DNA of 64,000 nucleotides from Solenopsis invicta (GCF_016802725.1 NC_052671.1:678501-742500), one strand, 5' to 3'; shown: positions 24,548-36,531, counted from the first letter of the stretch. Numbers and translations are program-made. The notes: generated by a model from the letters alone, not told the origin.

Positions 24548-26130
24548 CTGGGGTACAATGTTACGGTGATTATAATTTCAACATAAAAAAAATAGCGATA
24601 TGTTCTAAGTACGTCACGAAACAACGACCGATCACGCAAGTGCGGCAACTATCTTAATATTGCAAGTAGCGTTTAACTTAATTTACGCCGCGGTCTGTGC
24701 AAAGACATGCTCGTAAATCAAGTAAGTAAATATTTGTCCATCGTAATTTTTTGGTCTATTTTGCTTATTTAAGGTAGTTCACACAATAGTATTATTTATT
24801 GTGTTTATGTAGATGGATAGACATTCAGAAATATGATACACTAGTGTTTATTCGTCTATTTTAATATGTAGGCAAAAAATTGTATCAAGATGTTACATGT
24901 GTCGAATGGGGCTAGTTGTTACCGTAATTTGGGGTACGCTGTTACCTTGGAAAAATTTGCCCTGTCGCATATGTGCAGTTGTCTATATCGATTCTCATTT
25001 TGTTATAGGATGCGGACATATAACAAAAGACAGAAAAAGTTTTAATGGAATATACAACATTTAGTGTCAAAGAATTAAAGTGGAAGCAGAAATGAGAAAA
25101 TTTTATTAAAATAAAAAATTTTTAAACTACAAAACTTGACGCTCTTAGATATTTAAATATCTATCTAATAATCAAATGTTGTAAAGTATAATAGTAACTT
25201 AGAAAATTATAATAACTTACAATGTTACTTAAATGTTAAAGAAACTTAATCTGTAACTTACTTCTAATTGTTTTTAAAACGCATATTTTACAAGTGTTAC
25301 ATTTATTGCATTCGTTCTGCCAATTCTTTTCCTTGCTTTTCTTATCCAGTAGCGCCATATTTTCATAGGTAAAAAATTTTTTATTTTAATAAAATGTTCT
25401 TATTTCTGCTTTCTTTTTTAAGTTTTTAATATTTAACTTTTTATTGTTCTTCTAAAAGGTTGATTACATTTTTATTTTATCATTATTTAAATTAGGTACG
25501 TAAAAAGATTACAAAGATTATCTTAATATTGTTTTCCTAAAAAGCTGATCATTATTTTATTTTATTATTATTTAGATTAGATTTTTAAATTTATTATTTA
25601 GAAGGATCGTAAAGATCATTTCAAAGTACTGATCTCATAAATACAAATGTTTGTCACAAAAAAATGAGATAAAATATAGTTTTAAATGTGGTTTATAATT
25701 ATTATAAACTCTATGATTATTAACATAATTATAATTAAATATAAATATCAGTTGTTTGGCTTTAATGTACCTGATTGTCTCGTTACCTCATTAAATATTA
25801 ATTATAAATGTAATTCACGTGTTTTGATTTATTAAAAGATGTTTTCTTTTTTTCTTTAAATGACTTTATATCTTTTGGTAACAAATTACCCCAGTGCTTT
25901 TGGTAACAACTAACCCCATGAAGGGGTAAAACGTTCCTCTCTGACTCTGACACTTATAAATAACTTTGTACAAAAATCAATGATAATATACTACAATTAA
26001 CCTTATAATCCTAAAATACAATAAATTTGATGATAAATCAGTCAATAGTCAAAGGAACAACAAATTATTTTACTAGTTATTTTTGATATTTTCTTAAAAT
26101 CGGAACTTTTGTCCCCGGTCTCCCCTATTG
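24548..26130. other. Noncoding, transposon-like DNA upstream of cis-prenyltransferase (left)
   Basis: A/T-rich, bounded by GGGGTACAATGTTACGG at 24,550 and TCCCCGGTCTCCCCTATTG near 26,115, with internal GGGGTACGCTGTTACC and GTAACAACTAACCCCATG motifs. These look like ends of a repeated element, but no full structure or gene was resolved. Confidence 0.4.
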
Positions 26131-26550
26131 CAGCCAGTTCATGATACACTTCGTTATCCATGAAGGTGCGTTCCGAATCTAGGGGCTCTAGTAGAGTATA
26201 CAAAGTTGTTCCGAATTAGCTATTGCTAGAAACCCTCTAACTATTGCGCGCTTTGAAAGTGCTTCGAGAGTGCGTATAGATACATAAAAGCTACTGCGCT
26301 GCTCGATTGTCGGGCGGTCTTTTTATAGCGAAGTGATTACGCTAAGCCGCTGCTTGGCGCAATTACTTCCGCTTTGTTAGCGCGTACGCGCGTACACATT
26401 TTCGGTCGTTGCCCGATGGATTTATGGAAATGTTGATTTTGCCTCGTATTGCGAAGGTGCTTGCTAAATGGTTTTTACTTTCGGGTCATGGTAATTGATT
26501 CTTGTTGCCATGCACCGTGTTATGGCTAGGCTATAACACCTTATTTGTAT
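26131..26550 (-). promoter_or_regulatory. GC-richer block with TATA box (left)
   Basis: On the minus strand TATAAAA (complement of 26,311-26,317) lies upstream of ATG at 26,159-26,161, which opens a short frame MDNEVYHELAAIGETG that soon runs into repeat-like DNA. CpG-bearing stretches such as GTACGCGCGTACGCGC are unlike the surroundings. It may be a promoter and first exon of a gene or element reading toward the cis-prenyltransferase; no splice link to it was found. Confidence 0.3.
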
Positions 26551-27154
26551 CCAGGGATGGGCATTATTGAATAATTTTTTATTTAAATAATAAAAAAATC
26601 ACGAATAAAAATTTATTCGTTATTCGGTTATTCTTGTAAATAATAAATAAAAATGTATTTGTTATTTGACCTCTTATAAATGATGAATAAAAATTTATTC
26701 GTTACTCAGCCTCTTGCAAATAACGAATAAAAATTTTTTCGTTATTCAACCCGTTGTAAATAATGAATCAAAATTTATTTATTATTCGGTCTCTTATAAA
26801 TGACGAATAAAAATTTATTTGTTATTCAGCCACTTGTGAATTATAAATAAAATTTTATTCGTTATTCGGCCTCATATAAACGATGAATAAAAATTTATTC
26901 GTTATTCAGCCTCTCATAAATAATGAATAAAAATTTATTCGTTTTTCAGCCACTTGTGAATGATGAATAAAAATTTATTCGTTATTCGGCCTCTTGTAAA
27001 TAATGGATAAAGTTTATTTGTTATTCAATATTGTCGGAAAATATAATTCGATATAATTTCTTTTTTATATTTTAGCGTTACAAGCGCCTTTGTATTTATA
27101 TCTAAGCGGCTCATTTCGTTGGTGTCTCGAACCCAAATAACTCACTTTTGTTTA

Positions 27155-28082
27155 CGAGGTGTGTTCAAAAAGTATCGCGAATTTTGTGTTTTTTCAAAAA
27201 TTATTTATTTATTCATGAATATCTATTTTGTCCCCTTCAAAGTAATCCCCATGAGATATTATACACTTGTGCCAACGGTTTTTCCAATCTTCGAAGCACT
27301 TCAAAAAATCATTTTTTTTATCTTGTTCAGCTCCTCCTTCGATGCCGTCTTTATCTCGTCAAGCGTAGCGTAACGTCGTCCTTTCATGGGCCTCTTCAGT
27401 TTAGGGAACAAGAAAAAGTCACAGGGGGCCAGATCTGGGGAATACGGTGGCTGCGGCATCATTAGTGTGTTGTTTTTGGCCAAAAAATCGCGCACAAGCA
27501 ACGATGTGTGAGCAGGGGCGTTTGGTACGAATTTCGCGGCGACCCGTCTCATGCCCAAATCATTGATAAAAATCGAATGGCACGAGCCAATCGATATGTT
27601 TAGGTCCTCAGCAACTTCTCTAACGGTGATTCGACGATTGGCCAATACCATTTTCTCCACTTCATTAATTTTTTCGTCTGTTGTTGAAGTGCTCGGGCGT
27701 CCGGCACGCTCTTCGTCGTTCACATCTTCTCGGCCTTCTGAGAACATTTTGTACCACCGATAAACGTTGCTTCGGTCCAAGGTAGTTTCTCCGTATGCCA
27801 CAGTCAACATTCGGAATGCATCCGCGCACTTAATTTCGTTTTTCACACAAAATTTGATACAGGTTCTTTGATCCATTTTTTTGAATAGGTAAAAATCGAA
27901 GACGATCCAAAACACGTGCAAGCAAAGCAGCTGTCAACAATTAAGTGAACATTCAAAATGGCCGAGCTTGTCGGCATAAGTGAGAGACATGAGTACCAAC
28001 ATAACGCCACAAAAAGATCGAAATTCGAATATACGTAACCCGCGAAAATTCAAAATTCGCGATACTTTTTGAACACACCTCG
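27155..28082. mobile_element. mariner transposon, internally deleted (left)
   Basis: Terminal inverted repeats begin CGAGGTGTGTTCAAAAAGTA, flanked by TA on both sides (27,153-27,154 and 28,083-28,084). Length 928 bp against ~1.3 kb for complete mariners. It encodes the pseudogene at 27,209-27,876. Confidence 0.95.
27209..27876 (-). pseudogene. mariner transposase pseudogene (left)
   Basis: Starts MDQRTCIKFCVKNEIKC (ATG 27,876). The N-terminal helix-turn-helix region (SNVYRWYKMFSEGRE; VREVAEDLNISIGSCHSI) is followed by an in-frame deletion after AAKFVP that removes the middle of the transposase, including the first two acidic catalytic sites. It resumes NAPAHTSLLVRDFLAKNN and reaches YSPDLAPCDFFLFPKLK, which holds the third catalytic Asp. 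A one-base loss in an A tract ends the frame at KKMIF (27,301); the family's C-terminal segment with CFEDWKNRWHKCI continues in the next frame to ~27,209. Inactive. Confidence 0.95.
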
Positions 28083-29689
28083 TATTTCCCCGTGCGTATA
28101 GACCCCGCGATTTTCTTTTTTACACAACTGCTTATTTAAAATTTTGATTTCATTCGTTTAAAATATTAATTATTTCAATAATTATAATCGTGTCTTAAGT
28201 GTGTTTTCTTGAGCGAATACTATTCGCTAATATTCCGCTAATATAAACGCCTCTACAACAAATGTCTTATAAATAATGAATAAAAATTTATTCGTTATTT
28301 GTTCTTTTGTAAATAATGGATAAAAATTTATTTGTTATTCAGCATCTCACAAATAATAAGTAAAAATTTATTAGTTATTCAGCCACTTGTGAATGATGAA
28401 TAAAAATTTCATCATTATTTAGCTGCTTGAAAATGACGAATAAAAATTTAAACGTTATTTAGTTATTCTTAAATAATGAATATAATCACTTATTCAATAC
28501 AACCTTTATTCAATACATCTTGAATAAGAAACAAAAATTTATTTTTTTATTCAATTCTCTTTGAATAACAAAATAAACAACTGAAATTATTATTATTTTT
28601 ATTCTATAAATTCTGAATAACAAATAAAAGTTAATTTTTAATTTTGTTCATAACAAATAACTACCTTAGCATTAACTGAACATATATATTTTAATAATTT
28701 AAAATGATTTTGTACTAATAATTAAAAAATGTAAAGGAGCATTTGAAAAAAACGTTATTGGTTAACATAATTTCATCAATAACATCAGTTATTATATTAA
28801 ATTAATCAATTTAATATAAATAGTGATATTACTAATTCTTATTCGACATGCTGTGTTACGACCGAAAATTAATTTGGCGCACATTCTGCTTGAATTCGAA
28901 GAAGTATATAAAATTACACAAATAAATATAAGCACTAAGATCTAGCTGCGACCGAAGTAAGTCTTCTTACTAACAAAATCTTAAACGTTATTTAGTCATT
29001 CTTGACTAAATTATTCTTTATTCAATACTTATTCCTTATTCAATACATTTTGAATAAGGAACAAAACTTTATTCTTTTATTCAATTTTCTTTGAATAACA
29101 AAATAGACAACTAAAATTATTATTATTTTTATTCTATAAATTCTGAATACCAAATAAAGATTAATTTATAATTTTGTTCGTAATAAATAAGTACCTCAGC
29201 ATTAACTGATCATATATGTTTTAATAATTTAAAATTATTTTACTGATAATTAAAGAATGTAAAGGAGCATTTGAAAAAAAAATGTTATCGGTTAACATAG
29301 TTTTTAAAATTTTTAATATAATATATTTATTACATTTATTATGGAATTTATAGAATAAAAATAATAATAATTTCAGTCGTTTATTTCGTTATTCAAAGAG
29401 AATTGAATAGGAAAATAAATTTTTGTTCCTTATTCAAGATGTATTAAATAAAGATAAGTGCTTATTCATTATTCAAGAGTGACTAAATAAACGTTTAAAT
29501 GTTTATTCATCATTTACAAAAGGCTAAATAACAAATAAATTTTTATTCATCGATCGTTAATCATTAAAAGTCAATCATGCCCATCCCTGGTATAGATAAT
29601 TTCTTAGATTTTAGTCTTTGTATCTATGTACGATGAAACGGAAGTAACTGTTCATTTTTCAATATTTTGTAAACTGTTATTAACATCTA

Positions 29690-30211
29690 ATTGCTTATCA
29701 CAAATGTAAATTTATTGTCTTCAATCATTTCTAAAATTTTCTCTTTTGTTTCGATCATTCTTATCCGACGATCACCATCAGTTTCAACATAGTTTTATTA
29801 ATTAGAAGAGAAGGAGGCTACTGCGGATATTACCGCTACTCCTGTTATTTTCATTATTAAGTGACGAATTCTAACAATTGCTTATAGACTTATTCGTTTG
29901 ACAACTTTTTGTAGTTTTACCAGTACACTAATTTACCAGCACAACAGCTAACAATTAAGTTATAAGTCATTTTTATTCTTGAACACTTCTAAACTTTTGA
30001 AGAGTATATTTCAGCACTTAATTACATATAAAATAAACATGGGTGTTTCTTCTCCTCTACTATTCCGAGATCATCTAATGCTCAAAAGATTTTCGATCGG
30101 AATGCATGCAATTTGGATAATGCTTCGCATTCAATCTTTCCGTACGCACGTTTATACAATTTGCTTCACAGTAAACTAAACATATCATTGTATTCGCGTT
30201 GTTATATCGGT
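29690..30211 (-). pseudogene. DUF4817-type transposon ORF remnant, copy 1 (left)
   Basis: The minus strand encodes a broken helix-turn-helix segment LVYCEANCINVRTERLNAKH then YPNCMHSDRKSF, stops, and later a piece with GDRRIRMIETKEKILEMI. It is related to the better kept copy at 30,440-30,810 on the other strand. DUF4817 is a helix-turn-helix domain of insect mariner-like elements. Several stops; inactive. Confidence 0.6.
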
Positions 30212-30439
30212 ACATTCTTTTTTCACAAAAAGTTACTTTTATGTGAAATACTTAGATGATGCGACCAGTAAAATATTCATAAAGTTTGTAATGTCTGGTG
30301 CCACCTCTGAGAAAGTTGAAATGTATCAAATACACAAATAAAAAAAAATAATGAAAAAAATTGCATCTATCATGATTTCCTTTTGCGACTAAGCATATTA
30401 TTGTTTAAAATTATTGTTTATAAAAAGAAAATTATTGTT

Positions 30440-30810
30440 TATAAAAGAAGAATGCATCATTATAATAACAACAAATACGCCGATATGTATTTAATTTATG
30501 GTAAAGCACACTGTGTAAGTATACGTGCAGCAAGATTATATGCAGTACGTTATCCAAATCGTATGCATCCTGATTGCAAAACTTTTTAACCGACTGGACC
30601 GCAGAATTCTAAATAGTAATTGTTTGATGTCGGCATCAAAAGTTGACGTAGGTCGTAATCGTCGAATAAGAACGATCGGAATGAAAAAAAGAATTGTAGA
30701 AATAATTGCTCAAGATTCTATTACTAGTATGTACACGTGTAATAAGTCACGAATCAGCTACAAAATCTTAGAAACGACCTTGATAACGACTCTCTTTTCG
30801 AGGATTTGAA
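30440..30810 (+). pseudogene. DUF4817-type transposon ORF remnant, copy 2 (left)
   Basis: Plus strand: YADMYLIYGKAHCVSIRAAR then LYAVRYPNRMHPDCKTF, a stop/frameshift near 30,588, then FNRLDRRILNSNCL and GRNRRIRTIGMKKRIVEIIA. It matches the DUF4817 pattern (acidic start, YG-A, ARRLY-RYPNR-P). It lies in inverted orientation to copy 1, about 230 bp away. Confidence 0.65.
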
Positions 30811-31254
30811 TTTGATTATAAAAAAGATGAAAAGATTTTACTGGCTCTTTATATAAAGAGAAGAAGGAAACTATTTATTAGATTACTTATTATTTCAAAA
30901 TTATTTTTTAAAATAATTTAGGACAACTTAATGATGTCGGTGCCTTCAAATATAGTTTTCGTCTTTTGGGTGGTCTTGCAGGTTTAATTATACGTGTTGG
31001 TTCTTTGACATAAACAAGGACGTGAGACGTACTAAATCGAGAATCGGGACATAACTTTGATGTGAAATATCTATGTGTGAAGAAAATACAGATTGTCGTG
31101 ATTCATTTGTTCGCGAGTGAACGGAATGTAACACTATTGTATTTCTTTATCTTTCGCCGATTAATTATTACTATATTAATGTAAGGTCATCAGCAGGTGA
31201 CAGAGTTCCGAGTTGGTATCCAACGCGGTATCGCTATAAATTAAATTGTCAGTG
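30811..31254. other. Unassigned stretch (left; mirror 37,176-37,619)
   Basis: The only signal is an open frame without a start on the minus strand (about 31,102 to 30,910; plus 37,328-37,520 in the mirror), with the basic stretch KPARPPKRRKLYLKAP. It could be a decayed exon or chance. Confidence 0.2.
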
Positions 31255-31765
31255 TGTACCAGCGAGCATAACATTATGTAACGTTAAAAATGGCATACAA
31301 ATTTAGAAACTGAAATATGAGATTTTTACTCTTCGCTATCGTAACGTGAGCTTTAACGCGCCGCTCGGGAAGAACCGGTTTTATGAATGGTCCAGTTTTG
31401 CATAATTAGTAGGCATCTCTTTCCGCGTAATTGCATCGTTGGCGTACCGGCCAAAACATTTAGTATTTTTAATATTCGCGAAAAAAAAGATTCTATTGTC
31501 ACACGAAATCATACAAAAATGAAACAAATTGTGTTATTGCGCGAAATGCTGATGTTTATCTTACTTATGTGCTCGTAAAATAGATCAGTTGTTTTAATCC
31601 AGCAATTAATCATTGTGCGCAAAAAAATTTTTTATAGTTACTCAAATATGTGTGAATAATAGTTTTTTGCATCAAAACTTGGGTATTATTAAATCATTAA
31701 AATGGATAGTAAAGTAACACAGTTCAGCGTAGCTGTCAAATAAATCATTCAAAACACGGCCTGTT
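31255..31765. repeat. 0.55-kb dispersed repeat, copy 2 (left arm, inner)
   Basis: Direct repeat of 19,677-20,250 with substitutions and small indels. Begins TACCAGCGAGCATAACATTA and ends near CAAAACACGGCC. Confidence 0.85.
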
Positions 31766-31898
31766 AAACGTAACTTTTAAAATAGCTTAATTTTATAAAC
31801 TTTTAATTTAAGTAAGTTTTAAAGAAATATTAATTTAATTAATCCTGAGAATGTGCATAAACAGTAAAAATGATTCTATGTAGTTCTAATTAACTTAC

Positions 31899-32010
31899 CT
31901 AAAATGTATTTAAATCCCATATTCTGCAAATTGCGAAACTGATGATAAATAAATGATATTATCATTGCCAAACAATGTATTATCGTTGTTGTTAGATCCG
32001 TCATTATGTT
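31899..32010 (-). other. Exon-like segment of unknown identity (left)
   Basis: On the minus strand TTTTAACAG precedes, and GTAAGTT follows, a 112-bp segment whose ATG opens MTDLTTTIIHCLAMIISFIY then HQFRNLQNMGFKYIL, a hydrophobic stretch of one possible membrane span. A degenerate, stop-containing relative lies ~200 bp upstream. No family recognised. Confidence 0.25.
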
Positions 32011-32429
32011 CTGTTAAAAATAAATATGCACACATCAGAAATTTTTTCTATTACAATACACGAAAAAATATAGATTAAAAAACAATAGCACATATGAAAT
32101 TTTTTTGCAAATTACAAAACTGTATAAATAAATAACATCTGTAAGCAGTGTATTATCGTCATCACGATAATATCAGCTACTTTTTGATATTGTCGAATAA
32201 TGTTCGCGTATATAATAGCAATTTTTTCTACTAATGTAAACGGAAAAGTAAAGATAAACAGATAACAGTGCATGTAAAAATTTTAAATGCAACAGTTATA
32301 AGTAAATATTTTTCAATAATTTGAGATATCTATTTAATATTATATTATAATATTGATGTAATATTTATATTATAACATTGTAAGAGCCACAACCTTAGAA
32401 TAGAATGTCTCGATAGCTACTGTGATTGG

Positions 32430-33540
32430 AGACATTTTAGGCATGTTTATATACGAACAGCAAAAAGTATGGAGCGAAAAATGCGCAGATTTTCGGTGCA
32501 TATATTCAACTCCGCCTATTCGTCGGAGTTGTTAGCGAAGGGGAATGGGGGTTATTGATGGGCGGCCGAATCCCAGGAAAGTATTGGGAGCACTTCGCGT
32601 AGGGCGTAGGCCAAGCCAGGTTTACTGCTTACGTAAAACATCGTCGTTGGGTTAGGGTAGGTTAGGCTTCGCGGTGCATGTTTAGTTCGATCTCGTGATC
32701 CGTCTCAAGACCAGACGCAAAGAAAAGTTGGGTTTTGCCGGTGAATATGCCGGTCACGTCTAGATCGGCGAGTCTCACACCTCACACTACCCCGCGTACC
32801 GAGCTGCCGATCGCGCCCCGAGCGCTGTGGCCTCAGGGGCGTTTCCATCTCAGAAGTATGTTGAATATATGCCCTTCTACTAAAGTACCTCAAGGGTAAT
32901 GTGGAAAGCTATTGTCTAAATTCTAATTACCGTACATAGCTTTCCACATCACACATGAGGTACTATTATTGATGCGTTTTTTTTATGTGGTTTCCCAAGT
33001 AGGCCTAGTCCACTAAAAAATCAAAGAAAATAAAATATGTACTGCATAAGGGTGATGTAGAAAGCTATTGTCTAAATTCTAATTACCGTACATTATTGTT
33101 ATTATAAAAATTAAGTTAAAAAAAAAATTTTTCTCGAAAGGTACGCTACTAGCGTATTTTTAACGGATGCTCCTGAGGCAGAGCGCCGCTCGCGTGATCG
33201 CGAGCTCGACCATCAGGCGGCGAGCGGAAGCGGGGGTAAAAGTGGACGTCGCTTAAGGAATCGGCCCAAAATGCGCAGATCGTTGCGAATTCTGAGTTAG
33301 AGAAGCAATAGGGCTACAATCGTCGGACATGGGGCGACCTTGGAACAACCGGACCCTAATTTCTCGGGGGCAAGCACGATAATCACTTCCATGAAATAGA
33401 TCTTTTCGTGTCAGCAGGATTCCGGCAGAGCACGTTATCAATGGAAGTCTGCGTGTCCTTGGGTCCGTGTTATATAACAGGTTGACCGTGGTCAGTTGAC
33501 TGATTAAAATTTACTTTTATTTTCATCCAAGGGCGCCGAC
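32430..33540. other. GC-rich unexplained block flanking the palindrome centre (left)
   Basis: The richest GC stretch of the arm. It includes the short duplicated motif TGTCTAAATTCTAATTACCG (32,916 and 33,071) and a small stem GTGGAAAGCT/AGCTTTCCAC near 32,900-32,950. Two short open frames (32,705-32,893 and 33,253-33,441, minus) resemble no family I know. It could be a long terminal repeat or another noncoding part of an element. Confidence 0.3.
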
Positions 33541-34180
33541 TACATGAGTGCACATCTATTCGACGTCAATGCCGATGGTTGATATTAATAAGTATTTCAA
33601 ATCCTTTTCAACCACTCGAAAATTTCGTTTCTATTAGATGTAGTTTTGCAAATATATAATTAACAAAAATAATTAACGTCACTATTGTCTTCTCTTATCC
33701 AGATAACATATAGTTGAAAATTGGATCATGTAGACGTTTTTTATTAAACAGATTTTCCGAAATTTTTTCATATTTAATTTAATTATTATATTATATTGAC
33801 ACAAAATTACTAGTTGCATTCTTATTTAAACGAATAACAGAAAAGCTATTCCAGATGCTATTCCGCATTTGTGAAAATAGTTAAAAAGAATATTACTGTC
33901 TCCCCTCAAGCCCCTCACACCGCTTGCAGGCCCCTTAAAACTGAGCTGCCCGCCTAATCTTCGAGCAGGTATCGATGTGCCGTAGGTATTCTTCTTGAAA
34001 CAGTCCGATACGCTTAAGAAAGTGTGCGAATTTCAAAAAAGAAATTTTGTAACAGACGTAACACTTTTTTTAACTCATTCTAGAAGGTTCAAAGCAGTTT
34101 ATAAAGCAATAAAAAAATTGATTTTTCAAAAATTCTACAGTGGTGTTACCCCTTAAAAGCTCATTTAAATCTGAGGCGGT

Positions 34181-34249
34181 GCCTTTCCTTGTTAGTATTC
34201 ATTTACATATTATTGCGTTAATTATTGCTACTGGTATTTATAAATTATA
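34181..34249. other. Palindrome spacer (69 bp)
   Basis: Unpaired, A/T-rich spacer between the arms. Left flank ends GAGGCGGT (34,180) and right flank begins ACCGCCTC (34,250). The spacer contains no repeat or motif that I recognise. Confidence 0.95.
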
Positions 34250-34889
34250 ACCGCCTCAGATTTAAATGAGCTTTTAAGGGGTAACACCACTGTAGAATTT
34301 TTGAAAAATCAATTTTTTTATTGCTTTATAAACTGCTTTGAACCTTCTAGAATGAGTTAAAAAAAGTGTTACGTCTGTTACAAAATTTCTTTTTTGAAAT
34401 TCGCACACTTTCTTAAGCGTATCGGACTGTTTCAAGAAGAATACCTACGGCACATCGATACCTGCTCGAAGATTAGGCGGGCAGCTCAGTTTTAAGGGGC
34501 CTGCAAGCGGTGTGAGGGGCTTGAGGGGAGACAGTAATATTCTTTTTAACTATTTTCACAAATGCGGAATAGCATCTGGAATAGCTTTTCTGTTATTCGT
34601 TTAAATAAGAATGCAACTAGTAATTTTGTGTCAATATAATATAATAATTAAATTAAATATGAAAAAATTTCGGAAAATCTGTTTAATAAAAAACGTCTAC
34701 ATGATCCAATTTTCAACTATATGTTATCTGGATAAGAGAAGACAATAGTGACGTTAATTATTTTTGTTAATTATATATTTGCAAAACTACATCTAATAGA
34801 AACGAAATTTTCGAGTGGTTGAAAAGGATTTGAAATACTTATTAATATCAACCATCGGCATTGACGTCGAATAGATGTGCACTCATGTA

Positions 34890-36000
34890 GTCGGCGCCCT
34901 TGGATGAAAATAAAAGTAAATTTTAATCAGTCAACTGACCACGGTCAACCTGTTATATAACACGGACCCAAGGACACGCAGACTTCCATTGATAACGTGC
35001 TCTGCCGGAATCCTGCTGACACGAAAAGATCTATTTCATGGAAGTGATTATCGTGCTTGCCCCCGAGAAATTAGGGTCCGGTTGTTCCAAGGTCGCCCCA
35101 TGTCCGACGATTGTAGCCCTATTGCTTCTCTAACTCAGAATTCGCAACGATCTGCGCATTTTGGGCCGATTCCTTAAGCGACGTCCACTTTTACCCCCGC
35201 TTCCGCTCGCCGCCTGATGGTCGAGCTCGCGATCACGCGAGCGGCGCTCTGCCTCAGGAGCATCCGTTAAAAATACGCTAGTAGCGTACCTTTCGAGAAA
35301 AATTTTTTTTTTAACTTAATTTTTATAATAACAATAATGTACGGTAATTAGAATTTAGACAATAGCTTTCTACATCACCCTTATGCAGTACATATTTTAT
35401 TTTCTTTGATTTTTTAGTGGACTAGGCCTACTTGGGAAACCACATAAAAAAAACGCATCAATAATAGTACCTCATGTGTGATGTGGAAAGCTATGTACGG
35501 TAATTAGAATTTAGACAATAGCTTTCCACATTACCCTTGAGGTACTTTAGTAGAAGGGCATATATTCAACATACTTCTGAGATGGAAACGCCCCTGAGGC
35601 CACAGCGCTCGGGGCGCGATCGGCAGCTCGGTACGCGGGGTAGTGTGAGGTGTGAGACTCGCCGATCTAGACGTGACCGGCATATTCACCGGCAAAACCC
35701 AACTTTTCTTTGCGTCTGGTCTTGAGACGGATCACGAGATCGAACTAAACATGCACCGCGAAGCCTAACCTACCCTAACCCAACGACGATGTTTTACGTA
35801 AGCAGTAAACCTGGCTTGGCCTACGCCCTACGCGAAGTGCTCCCAATACTTTCCTGGGATTCGGCCGCCCATCAATAACCCCCATTCCCCTTCGCTAACA
35901 ACTCCGACGAATAGGCGGAGTTGAATATATGCACCGAAAATCTGCGCATTTTTCGCTCCATACTTTTTGCTGTTCGTATATAAACATGCCTAAAATGTCT
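34890..36000. other. GC-rich unexplained block flanking the palindrome centre (right)
   Basis: Mirror of 32,430-33,540. Confidence 0.3.
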
Positions 36001-36419
36001 CCAATCACAGTAGCTATCGAGACATTCTATTCTAAGGTTGTGGCTCTTACAATGTTATAATATAAATATTACATCAATATTATAATATAATATTAAATAG
36101 ATATCTCAAATTATTGAAAAATATTTACTTATAACTGTTGCATTTAAAATTTTTACATGCACTGTTATCTGTTTATCTTTACTTTTCCGTTTACATTAGT
36201 AGAAAAAATTGCTATTATATACGCGAACATTATTCGACAATATCAAAAAGTAGCTGATATTATCGTGATGACGATAATACACTGCTTACAGATGTTATTT
36301 ATTTATACAGTTTTGTAATTTGCAAAAAAATTTCATATGTGCTATTGTTTTTTAATCTATATTTTTTCGTGTATTGTAATAGAAAAAATTTCTGATGTGT
36401 GCATATTTATTTTTAACAG

Positions 36420-36531
36420 AACATAATGACGGATCTAACAACAACGATAATACATTGTTTGGCAATGATAATATCATTTATTTATCATCAGTTTCGCAAT
36501 TTGCAGAATATGGGATTTAAATACATTTTAG
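36420..36531 (+). other. Exon-like segment of unknown identity (right)
   Basis: Mirror of 31,899-32,010; ATG at 36,426. Confidence 0.25.

Larger units (their letters stand above)
26552..29589. mobile_element. Older element with ~40-bp repeat arrays, host of the mariner (left)
   Basis: Terminal inverted repeats CAGGGATGGGCAT and its complement. Internal arrays of ~38-40-bp units contain GAATAAAAATTTATTCGTTA followed by TTCGGCCTCTTATAAATGA, each with the self-complementary core AATAAATTT-like. A ~340-bp direct duplication lies at 28,441-28,790 and 28,980-29,310 (shared TGTAAAGGAGCATTTGAAAA). TAT abuts CCAGGG and CCTGG at the two ends, a weak candidate duplication. The CAGGG end suggests hAT, but no 8-bp duplication was found. 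Confidence 0.7.
19439..34180. repeat. Left arm of a 30.4-kb palindrome
   Basis: Every feature in this arm recurs in reverse complement at position 68,430 minus x in the right arm, with no indel between about 19,800 and 34,180. Differences were seen only at the outer edge: four substitutions in 19,439-19,780, a 5-bp TAGGT extra near 19,496, and a 9-bp extra (CTTTTTATA) near 19,785. The right copy additionally holds an 857-bp insertion. Contents: boundary MITE, 0.55-kb repeat, cis-prenyltransferase exons (minus), a mariner within an older element, DUF4817 remnants, a second 0.55-kb repeat and a GC-rich block. Confidence 0.97.

Noticed and set aside
26560..27030. CRISPR-like regularly spaced repeats
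   Set aside because: Units are contiguous and degenerate with no unique spacers, in animal DNA within a transposon; this is a tandem array.
27148..27465. Plus-strand open frames of 84-105 residues across the mariner
   Set aside because: They are antisense shadows of the minus-strand transposase.
32660..32690. Telomere-like TTAGGGTAGGTTAGG string (and mirror near 35,745)
   Set aside because: Only about three imperfect units; insect telomeres are long TTAGG arrays, and short GGTTAGG runs are common in such genomes.
33253..33441. 62-residue frames at 33,253-33,441 and 32,705-32,893 and their mirrors as genes
   Set aside because: No domain, no splice context and GC-rich composition explains their openness; kept only as part of an unexplained block.
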